Positions 16,931 to 24,112 of a stretch of 64,000 nucleotides of DNA are shown here, one piece after another. Position 1 is the stretch's first letter. Each line of letters starts with the position of its first letter. Origin of the DNA: Portibacter lacus (GTDB taxonomy: Bacteria; Bacteroidota; Bacteroidia; Chitinophagales; Saprospiraceae); contig NZ_JAJNKA010000017.1 of assembly GCF_021533215.1 (NCBI RefSeq), positions 46,953 through 110,952 on the forward strand. The letters run 5' to 3'. Made by a program: the position numbers and the translations under genes. The notes under the pieces are model-generated. The model was not told the DNA's origin. It saw only the letters and a list, made by a program, of their open reading frames with translations, and made no database searches.

Positions 16931-19900
16931 TTATTCTTTAATAAACTTCAAAACCTTCGTTTTTTGGTCCATTTTAAATGCTAATAAATAGATACCACTT
17001 TTATATCTTTCTACAGGTATAGAATTACTTTGATTTTTTATTTCTCCAGAACTTATTTCTGAGCCATGTATACTATAGATAGTATATTTCAATGGTAGAT
17101 CTAGGTTGCCAAGATTGATGTGGAGAACATCTTGACTTGGGTTTGGGAATATATTTATATTACTAGCATTGCCGTATTCATCAATGCTAGAAGTAGATAT
17201 CGTAAATTGTACTTTTCGAGAGCAACCGAATCCATCGATAACCGTTACGTTATGTTGTCCTTCCTCTAAGTCTGTAATTTCTTGCAATCCGAATTCGCTA
17301 CCCCATATAAAAGTGAAAGGTCCTGTTCCCGAAATTATATTGATCGATGCACTACTCCCATCTGTAATCACTTCCCAATCGGAAGCAATGTCTTCATCTA
17401 CTTCGAATGATAGCGAAGTGGAGCAACCGTTCGTACCAGTTATAGTCAGAAAGTAAGTTCCAGAAAGTGAATATTGAGGAAAAGGTAGATCAGAAGTAAA
17501 TCCGTCTGGTCCTTCCCATTCATAAGTTGCAGTAAGAATATTAGTGGAAATATTAAATTGTCTTGTTTGAGATTCACAATCTACATTTCCTTCTAAAATG
17601 ACTAAATCAGGATCGCTTTTGTCTAGAATAACTTCTACAGTTTTAAATGAAGTACAACCACCTGGAGATACTATGGTATAGGTATAGAGGCCAGGAGTAG
17701 AAACTACATTTGTGTCTTTAGCACTCATGAATCCATTAGGTCCTGTCCACGAAGAAGTTATGTCGGCAGTTGTAGAAGCACCTGTAAGCGTTACTTCTTC
17801 ATTATTACAGTCTATGGTTCCACCTTGTGCACTAACATTTGGTAAGTCCGTGTCCGCCATAACCATTACAGAATCTACTGTGCTGCATCCATTAATTCCA
17901 GTTACTGTAAGCAGGTAGGTCCCAGGCTGTGATACATCTGGATTCATAGCAGATGATGTGAAATTGTCAGGACCACTCCACAAGAAAGTTGCATTATTGT
18001 CTGTAGAGCTGGAAGTTAATGAAACGAAATTCGCATCACAGCTTATCGTTCCGCCATCGGCACTGATATCTGGAGTAGTAAGATCTTCAGCGATGTCAAT
18101 GGAGAAATCTACTTCGCAACCATTATTTGACGTTACGGTCACAATGTATGTTCCGGGAAGATCAACTGTTGGTTCTTTTTCAGATGATGAAAAACTGTTT
18201 GGACCGGTCCATTCCGTAGATACTAGAATTGCATCGCTTTCTATAAGAATACTAACTGACTGATTGTTACAATTGATTTGGTCTGCGATTAGGGAAATTG
18301 CAGGGACGTCAGTATTACCTATTACTTCGGTTGTAGATATTGCTTTACAGCCATTTGGTCCAGTAACGGTAAGTGTATAAGTTCCGATACTTGAAACAGT
18401 TGGATTTTGATTAGATGACTGAAAATTATTAGGACCGGTCCAAGAGTAACTTACACCTGGGGTAGAGGAGGAACCTTTTAATTGTAAGCTTGTGGTACTG
18501 CAACTTAGGCTTCCTCCACTTGCCGTTGCATTGGGTACATCTGTGTCTGAATTTACGCTTACCACTTGGGTGCTTTCGCAACCTTGTGGGCTAGTGACGA
18601 GTAGGGTATAGTTTCCAGCATTGGCAACTGTTGGATTAGGGCTTGAAGAATTAAAATTTCCTGGGCCTGTCCATTTGAATGTAGCACCAGCTGTTGTAGA
18701 ACTACCGCTCAATTGTACGGTTCCAGATGTACAATTAAGGGTGCCTCCAGATGCTGAAATATTAGGAATTGTTCCGATATTGACCTTAACTTCATCGGAA
18801 TAGCAACAGCCTGAATCTGTTGTAACCGTAAGTGCGTATGTTCCTGATTGACTAACACTAATTGTTTTAGAAGTGGCTCCGGTAGACCATAGATATGATG
18901 CCCCTAAAACTTCAGGATCGAGGGTGATGTTTTGATTTGTACCACTACAAATGGACTGATCATCTCCAAGGGTGAATGAGAAATCACTAAGTATGGTAAC
19001 GGTCCATTGTGCTGTAGCCGTATTGATACAATCATCAGAAACACTTGCTGATCTGGATAATATTTGAGCTATTTGACCATTTCCACAAGTTCCCATTGAA
19101 GGAATTTCGGTAAAGGAAATTTGTGATGTTAGGTTTCCAGAGCAAGCGTCCATTGCAGTAAGTGTTGGGAAGGCAGGAATGGGGTCATTACATCCTATGG
19201 TAATATTGTTTGGGACACCTGATAAAACTGGCTTTTTCGTATCTACTTCATTGATATGTAGACGAAATGCGGTCATGTTAACGTTGCTAGCATCTCTAGC
19301 AATAAACTCATATTCAGTTAAATCTAATCCGCAAGGTGAGACAAGGAAGTCCTGGTCATCTATAGTGAGGGTAACTTCTGAGCAGTCATCTAATGCAGTT
19401 GGGTAATTAGCTTGGAGTGTTTCTGCGATGGTTGCTTCACCACATTCTATCTCTATGACTCTACTTGTAATATTATTTTCCCATTCTGGTTGTGTATCAT
19501 CAGTGATCGAGAATGCGCCAGTATAAGAAAATTGTAGTGCAACATCATCGAATATTAAAATTTCGTAAGTATAATCATCGATTTCCAAGTCAATAGTAGG
19601 AACCTCGGTAGCAGAGAAAGATAAATCTATATAGGTTCCAAGAGATCCTTGGATATATAAAATAAAGCCAAGAATTCCGCAATTATCGGTGAAGCCAGCT
19701 GCTGGAGGAGTGAAGGTTCCCATACAATTGCTACCAGCTGAATTATCTAAATTGAAATTGTAACCGCTAATTGCCTTTGGTGGTTGGTTATCAACTACAG
19801 TGATGATCGTATTACAAGTTGCGCTGTTTCCATTATGGTCTGTCGCTTTAAATGCAAATGTATTTGTACCTGTAATTAACGGATAATCAAAAGTGTTTCC

Positions 19901-20956
19901 AGGACTGCCATATTCATCATCGAACCATATGGATCCATCGCCTCGTGTAATTTTTACAGTAGCCTTATCGAAATCACAGTTGTCAGATCCTATCGGAAGA
20001 CGAAAGGAAAAACTATTAACGCATGAATTCGGGTCTGTATTTACGGTTGTATTAGGTGGACAGATGTCAAAACTAGGAGGCGCATTTACTGCAGCAACAC
20101 TTTCACAACCAGCAGCATTCGTATTGACGTATGTTGCAGCTCCGGATAAAGCCATTAGAGGGAGCAAACTACAACAAGTCTGTAATGAAGTATTGCCACT
20201 AACTTCTAAAGAAGAGAGAGAAGACAAATTAGCAAAACTACCTATTCCAGTTAATTGTGTATTGCTAGAAATGACAAATGATGCTGCAGATTGGAGGGCA
20301 GGGAAAGGTGCAAACCAAGTAATTTTCGAATTATTAGACAGTGATAAATTATTTAAGTTTGTGATGTTATTAAATGAAAATATCTGGGTTAGATTAGCAT
20401 TGTTAGTAATGCCTACATTTTGCACAGATTCTAGTGTCCAATTTGTATTAGTAGTAAAGGAGGAAATAGATGCATTATTCTTTACATAAAGACTTCCGCC
20501 AATAGTCACAACATTTTCCAAACCTGCCAAACTTCCAAGAGAATTATTGTCGTCAATGGTTAAGTCACCACCGATCGATTGAAGATTGGCGAGACTTGAA
20601 ATACTGTTGAGATTCGAATTACCTTGAATAATTACACTTCCTCCTACAGATGTCAAGTGTTGCAAGCCATTAAGGTTTCCAAGACTAACAGTCCCAGTAA
20701 TGATCAGATCTCCTGTAATCGTTTGTAAATTAGCCCAAACATTATCTCCTAATGCTTGCAAGTTAAATGCATTACAACAAATAGTTAAATTACCATTTAC
20801 TGTTGCGCCAGGATATGAATTACCCGAATTATAATTTGATGCATCTCCAGATATTAGATGATCTTGAGCGCTCGTTTGAACTACTATAAAAAGGGTTAAT
20901 ATAAATGCTACGAAGTTTCGTAATTTTCGCGCAATTGGGTAGAATTGTGTATTCAT
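16931..20956 (-). CDS. Large secreted adhesin-like protein, T9SS type A sorted
   Basis: A 1341-residue secreted, modular protein. Signal peptide ends near residue 30 (VVQTSAQ). Residues about 35-290 are leucine-rich, receptor-L-domain-like repeats (GDLIITGTVSLGNLNGLQ, IGGDLTIDDNNSLGSL). About 295-395 form a HYR-like domain (CPPNTTVNTDPNSC...VVDN). Further beta domains follow, then six tandem Ig-like repeats of about 80 residues (about 730-1220), each built as SGG.L.C..., a SWTGPNGF-type core and YTLTVTGPNGC. A C-terminal type A sorting domain begins INIFPNPSQDVLHI and ends KVLKFIKE. It probably acts in adhesion or surface matrix. Its upstream region carries direct repeats matching those before the DUF4157 and receiver genes, suggesting control by the adjacent LytTR regulator. 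Confidence 0.85.
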   Translation of the reverse strand: MNTQFYPIARKLRNFVAFILTLFIVVQTSAQDHLISGDASNYNSGNSYPGATVNGNLTICCNAFNLQALGDNVWANLQTITGDLIITGTVSLGNLNGLQHLTSVGGSVIIQGNSNLNSISSLANLQSIGGDLTIDDNNSLGSLAGLENVVTIGGSLYVKNNASISSFTTNTNWTLESVQNVGITNNANLTQIFSFNNITNLNNLSLSNNSKITWFAPFPALQSAASFVISSNTQLTGIGSFANLSSLSSLEVSGNTSLQTCCSLLPLMALSGAATYVNTNAAGCESVAAVNAPPSFDICPPNTTVNTDPNSCVNSFSFRLPIGSDNCDFDKATVKITRGDGSIWFDDEYGSPGNTFDYPLITGTNTFAFKATDHNGNSATCNTIITVVDNQPPKAISGYNFNLDNSAGSNCMGTFTPPAAGFTDNCGILGFILYIQGSLGTYIDLSFSATEVPTIDLEIDDYTYEILIFDDVALQFSYTGAFSITDDTQPEWENNITSRVIEIECGEATIAETLQANYPTALDDCSEVTLTIDDQDFLVSPCGLDLTEYEFIARDASNVNMTAFRLHINEVDTKKPVLSGVPNNITIGCNDPIPAFPTLTAMDACSGNLTSQISFTEIPSMGTCGNGQIAQILSRSASVSDDCINTATAQWTVTILSDFSFTLGDDQSICSGTNQNITLDPEVLGASYLWSTGATSKTISVSQSGTYALTVTTDSGCCYSDEVKVNIGTIPNISASGGTLNCTSGTVQLSGSSTTAGATFKWTGPGNFNSSSPNPTVANAGNYTLLVTSPQGCESTQVVSVNSDTDVPNATASGGSLSCSTTSLQLKGSSSTPGVSYSWTGPNNFQSSNQNPTVSSIGTYTLTVTGPNGCKAISTTEVIGNTDVPAISLIADQINCNNQSVSILIESDAILVSTEWTGPNSFSSSEKEPTVDLPGTYIVTVTSNNGCEVDFSIDIAEDLTTPDISADGGTISCDANFVSLTSSSTDNNATFLWSGPDNFTSSAMNPDVSQPGTYLLTVTGINGCSTVDSVMVMADTDLPNVSAQGGTIDCNNEEVTLTGASTTADITSSWTGPNGFMSAKDTNVVSTPGLYTYTIVSPGGCTSFKTVEVILDKSDPDLVILEGNVDCESQTRQFNISTNILTATYEWEGPDGFTSDLPFPQYSLSGTYFLTITGTNGCSTSLSFEVDEDIASDWEVITDGSSASINIISGTGPFTFIWGSEFGLQEITDLEEGQHNVTVIDGFGCSRKVQFTISTSSIDEYGNASNINIFPNPSQDVLHINLGNLDLPLKYTIYSIHGSEISSGEIKNQSNSIPVERYKSGIYLLAFKMDQKTKVLKFIKE

Positions 20957-20988
20957 TGTTTGATTAGTTTTATTAGGAAAAGATTTCT

Positions 20989-21062
20989 TCCGAAAGATCA
21001 GTTATATTTTATCTATAAGTGGACTGATCTTCCGAACGGTAATGATTAGTGTCCGAGTGGTT
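20989..21062 (-). promoter_or_regulatory. Predicted LytTR-regulator binding sites before the large secreted protein gene
   Basis: On the minus strand, TACCGTTCGGA (21031-21041) and AACCACTCGGA (21052-21062) are direct repeats 21 bp apart. A half-match (TTTCGGA) lies 42 bp further downstream at 20989. The same 11-bp motif, in the same 21-bp arrangement, occurs before two other genes of this locus. The paired sites end about 75 bp before the start codon. Confidence 0.6.
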
Positions 21063-21164
21063 TGATGATTTCTTTTCGCTTCTTTCCTTTCCCATTGAAT
21101 TAATTAAGTAGGTGTTTTTTTAAGTAGGTTAAATTCTTAGTGGCAAATATGAATCAGAGCTATC

Positions 21165-21389
21165 CTATTCTTCAGTAGCATATGATCTAGCTTCTATAAT
21201 TCTAGTTACAAAATCATGCGTTTCAGGGTTGTAATATATTTCTTCTTCTTCCTCTGATGCCACTAGCTGTAGGTGTAAATACTGGTGGCATAGTTGATCT
21301 AAATTGTACATAAGATTCGATGCTGTTAACGTTAATATTAGCGTTGCATTTCCTATTTGCTTGTAAGTATTTTGGTCGAGGATTTTCAT
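21165..21389 (-). CDS. Small acidic hypothetical protein
   Basis: A possible 74-residue protein. It starts ATG AAA ATC with an A/T-rich leader, has a run of five Glu (residues 46-50) and an acidic, helical C-terminus ending SYATEE. I do not recognise a family. It is the third gene in a row after the DUF4157 gene and the 201-residue protein (132 bp downstream of the latter), so it may be a further small partner of that unit. A competing frame of similar size overlaps it (21223-21411) and reads less well. Coding status is uncertain. Confidence 0.4.
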   Translation of the reverse strand: MKILDQNTYKQIGNATLILTLTASNLMYNLDQLCHQYLHLQLVASEEEEEIYYNPETHDFVTRIIEARSYATEE

Positions 21390-21520
21390 TGGAAATTATT
21401 ATTAACTTCACATCATATAAATGCGTATTGCATGCTACATTTAATGTTAATCCTGTGGTAATAGTAGTATAAAGCGTTTAAATTTTCTTAGAATAGGATT
21501 CAAGATTTTGAAGGAATTTG

Positions 21521-22126
21521 TCAACTTTTTTCATTTGCTTCTTCAGCCTCTTTAACATACATTTCTCTTAATTCATTGATGTTTCTTTCTCTTTTAGCAG
21601 CCATACGTTCTTCAGCCCCAGCTTTTGAAGCTTCTTTTTTTGCCCTTCCTTTATCTGTATTGTCATATAATTCTTGACCATATTTAAGTCTATTTCTCAT
21701 TTTCTCTCCTCTTGCACTAAATCCATCTTCTGACATAAAAGTTTTAGCAAGTTTTCCCTTTGTTTTATTCAATCCTACTCTAGCTTTTAAACTAAGTCCA
21801 GCAAGTTTGCCTTTTATGCCTCCTTTACTACTTTTCTCATTTAGCTTTTCATATTTTCGAACCTTCTTAGCTATTCCTTTAGATTTTTGAGTTTCCATAA
21901 AACCAGGACCTTCGGCTTCTTGGACTTCTTCTTCTTCTTCTTCTTGGTCACCCCATATTCCATCAAAATCAGGCATTTCACCTGCAAGCTCATTTTCTTC
22001 GAATAATGGATTATCTACTAATTGAAACACAGGAGGCTGCATACTGAATGAAGCTGATTCGGATTCTTGATTTGCTGCAGCTCTTGAATCTTGTTTTTTA
22101 TCGGTTGTTTTATCAAATAGTCCCAT
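21521..22126 (-). CDS. Hypothetical protein with PPxxQL motif and acidic then basic regions
   Basis: A 201-residue soluble protein without a signal peptide. The N-terminal part carries FSMQPPVFQLVDNP (about 27-40), similar to the PPLQLKAVYN segment of the DUF4157 protein encoded 26 bp upstream. A run of six Glu follows near residue 65, and then a strongly basic, helix-rich C-terminal half (KSSKGGIKGKLAGL, RAKKEASKAGAEERMAAKRERN). The shared motif and tight spacing suggest the two proteins are made together and use the same partner or delivery route. I know no characterised homologue; a secreted effector or chaperone-like role is speculation. Charge segregation and the basic tail could allow nucleic-acid binding. 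Confidence 0.65.
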   Translation of the reverse strand: MGLFDKTTDKKQDSRAAANQESESASFSMQPPVFQLVDNPLFEENELAGEMPDFDGIWGDQEEEEEEVQEAEGPGFMETQKSKGIAKKVRKYEKLNEKSSKGGIKGKLAGLSLKARVGLNKTKGKLAKTFMSEDGFSARGEKMRNRLKYGQELYDNTDKGRAKKEASKAGAEERMAAKRERNINELREMYVKEAEEANEKS

Positions 22127-22152
22127 AATTATTTGTTTTGCGGTTATAAAAT

Positions 22153-22647
22153 TTATTTGTTGGTAAGTGCTTTTTGTCCCATCGTGTCTGCTTCTTGCTC
22201 AAGGCTGGTATTATCATTTACAGGTTTCCCATTGACCTGCTTAGTCGGTTTAACTTTACCTTGTTTTTGCTGGACGATATGCCATGCTTCATGTGGAAGA
22301 TGTTGTTCTTGACCAGGTGCTATGTGAATGTCAGTTCCTTGTGCATAAGCATGTGCCTTTAATTGAGCCGGTTGAGGTGAGTTGTAATGTACTTTTACGT
22401 CATTTAGTGAAAAGCCTGACATGTTCTCAATTCCAGTTTTTAATTGGTCTGGCATGCCCGTTTGATTTTCGTATTTCTTTAATTGAAATGCACTATTATT
22501 TTGAGGTGAAGTGGATTCTGCCTGTCTGTTATATACAGCTTTTAATTGTAATGGTGGTGGAGCGAAACTTCTACCTTCCCTTTCAGATAATTTGAAACCT
22601 TGGTGGTATTCATTGGGTTCTTTGGATTTAATATATTCTTTGGTCAT
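22153..22647 (-). CDS. DUF4157 domain protein (eCIS-associated type)
   Basis: A 164-residue protein with a DUF4157 domain at about 68-160: the MSGFSLNDVKVHYNS segment, AYAQGTDIHIAPGQ, and the metallopeptidase-like HEAWHIVQQ (His119, Glu120, His123) followed by LEQEADTMG, which can supply a downstream acidic ligand. DUF4157 is often found at the N-terminus of toxins or cargo linked to extracellular contractile injection systems, but this copy has no toxin domain and no injection-system genes are in the window. The N-terminus has APPPLQLKA, the motif echoed in the next gene. Two predicted LytTR-type sites lie 56 bp upstream. Proteolytic activity is possible but unproven. Confidence 0.8.
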   Translation of the reverse strand: MTKEYIKSKEPNEYHQGFKLSEREGRSFAPPPLQLKAVYNRQAESTSPQNNSAFQLKKYENQTGMPDQLKTGIENMSGFSLNDVKVHYNSPQPAQLKAHAYAQGTDIHIAPGQEQHLPHEAWHIVQQKQGKVKPTKQVNGKPVNDNTSLEQEADTMGQKALTNK

Positions 22648-22702
22648 TTTGGGTGATTTTTATACAATTTAGATTGAATCGGTTATTAAGACGTTCTGGA
22701 TG

Positions 22703-22734
22703 TCCGAGTGGTATTTATAATCTTCCGAGTGGTA
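22703..22734 (-). promoter_or_regulatory. Predicted LytTR-regulator binding sites before the DUF4157 gene
   Basis: Two identical copies of TACCACTCGGA on the minus strand, at 22703-22713 and 22724-22734, exactly 21 bp apart. The distal copy abuts the stop codon of the upstream receiver gene. The sites end 56 bp before the DUF4157 start codon. Confidence 0.68.
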
Positions 22735-23163
22735 TTACTCAATGTCCAAACAGGATTCTAGCTTGAATCTGATGGAGCCTTTATTCAGCTGTTTATTTAT
22801 ATAATTGATTTTATTCTCCATCTCTGCTGTTTCATAAGGGATGTTCAAAATTGCAGCAGGATTCGTCTTGATGGCAAGGTTGATAGATTGTTTATCCATT
22901 CCCGGATTAAGATATATTAATGGAATGGAGAATTGTTTCTGAATGAGGGCACCTAGCTTTGCGCCATCTATAGATCCTTTCAAGCTTAAATCAATTAAAA
23001 CTATGGATGGTGCATTTAATTTTATTGTTTGCAAAGCATCTATAGAAGAATTACAGATTCCAATGATATCATATTTCAGTTTGGTCATTTGGATGTAGAG
23101 ATCAGCTGCAATGATTAGTTGTTGCGTGACGATAAGTGGTTTGGGATTTATGAAGCGAAGCAT
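22735..23163 (-). CDS. Degenerate response-regulator receiver protein
   Basis: A 142-residue stand-alone receiver-like domain, clearly a diverged paralogue of the receiver in the next gene upstream (both share IIAAD, the IIG.C turn and the IVL.D strand). The phospho-acceptor-type Asp58 is kept in IVLIDLSLKG. The acidic pair that binds Mg2+ is replaced (TQQ where the paralogue has EDD), the Thr is Asn (YLNPG) and the conserved Lys of the KPF motif is lost (LNIPYE). It therefore should not be phosphorylated normally and may act by protein binding. It has its own predicted LytTR sites upstream, so it could be a feedback element of the HK/LytTR pair. Confidence 0.8.
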   Translation of the reverse strand: MLRFINPKPLIVTQQLIIAADLYIQMTKLKYDIIGICNSSIDALQTIKLNAPSIVLIDLSLKGSIDGAKLGALIQKQFSIPLIYLNPGMDKQSINLAIKTNPAAILNIPYETAEMENKINYINKQLNKGSIRFKLESCLDIE

Positions 23164-23221
23164 AGTTTCTTTTTTGTTGATATGAAACTACTTCTGCGTA
23201 ATGGAGTATTTAGACGTTTTA

Positions 23222-23253
23222 TCCCAATGGCTGGAACCACTGTCCGAGCGGTA
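23222..23253 (-). promoter_or_regulatory. Predicted LytTR-regulator binding sites before the degenerate receiver gene
   Basis: On the minus strand, TACCGCTCGGA at 23243-23253 and a weaker AGCCATTGGGA at 23222-23232, 21 bp apart. They lie 59 bp before the start codon, the same position as the sites before the DUF4157 gene. Confidence 0.55.
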
Positions 23254-23350
23254 TGGATTTAGTGAAACTTAGAAACGGGAAAAGATTTTTTTTCAATTAT
23301 GTAAAGTATACGAAAATCTAAAATTCTAAAATTGACCTAGAAATATAAAA

Positions 23351-24106
23351 TTAGATAAGCTTGAGTCTCTTAATCACATCATCTTTTAGTCTTCTACTTA
23401 TCGGCAACTGTCTGCCTAAGATATTTACGTATTCCGTAAATTCGCTAATCGCATCAATTTTTTTAATGTTAATTAAGTAAGACCTGTGCGTTCTAATGAA
23501 ATCTTTTGTAGGAAGATTTACTTCAAATTTGCTTAATGGGATTGAAAGTAAAATCTCTTTTTCTCGAGTGATGACTTTGCAATAATTCCGATCGGCCTCA
23601 ACGTATAGAATGTCATTGATGAAAACTTTAACCATTTCTCCTTTATGCCTTAGAAATAGTCGATCTTCCATCGTAGAAACATGACTGTTTGCTTCGTTAG
23701 AAGGTAGTTCTTGTTCATTTTTTTCAGCGGCGATACGATTGGCAGTTATTTTAAGTGCTCTTTCTAATTCAGTTTTCTGAAATGGTTTAGCAATAAATGC
23801 AAATGGCTTTGTTTTTAGGGCTTTTTGGAAGGTTGCGTCGTCATAATTAGAGGTCATGAAAATTAACGGTGTTTGAAATTGATCCAGGATCATTTGTGCC
23901 GCTTCGATGCCATTCATTTTTCCACTTAATATGATATCCATAAGCACGATATCTGGTGAATTAGATTCAACCATTTTTATCGCGTCTTCAGCTCGGGTGC
24001 ACATTCCGATGATTTGATAACCCATTTTTATCAATTGCATGGAGATATCTGCTGCGATGATCATATCATCTTCTACAATTAATATTTTAAGAGCTTCGTT
24101 GTTCAT
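23351..24106 (-). CDS. LytTR family response regulator
   Basis: A 251-residue transcription factor. The receiver domain (about 5-125) is complete: VEDD acidic pocket (Asp13, Asp14), phospho-acceptor Asp57 in IVLMDIIL, Thr85 in FMTSN and Lys107 in AKPF. A LytTR DNA-binding domain follows (about 148-251), with VKVFINDILYVEADRNYCKV and FIRTHRSYLINIKKI. It is encoded 6 bp after the histidine kinase, so the two form an operon and a two-component pair. LytTR proteins bind pairs of short direct repeats; repeats of this kind occur upstream of three genes downstream of it, its likely targets. Confidence 0.93.
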   Translation of the reverse strand: MNNEALKILIVEDDMIIAADISMQLIKMGYQIIGMCTRAEDAIKMVESNSPDIVLMDIILSGKMNGIEAAQMILDQFQTPLIFMTSNYDDATFQKALKTKPFAFIAKPFQKTELERALKITANRIAAEKNEQELPSNEANSHVSTMEDRLFLRHKGEMVKVFINDILYVEADRNYCKVITREKEILLSIPLSKFEVNLPTKDFIRTHRSYLINIKKIDAISEFTEYVNILGRQLPISRRLKDDVIKRLKLI

Positions 24107-24112
24107 TTAGAT

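Noticed and set aside
19893..20489. 198-residue plus-strand ORF
   Set aside because: It lies wholly inside the minus-strand gene for the 1341-residue secreted protein, whose domains are clear; its sequence is the antisense shadow of low-complexity repeats.
21223..21411. 62-residue minus-strand ORF overlapping the 74-residue one
   Set aside because: It has no recognisable features and competes with a frame that is slightly longer and has a better start context.
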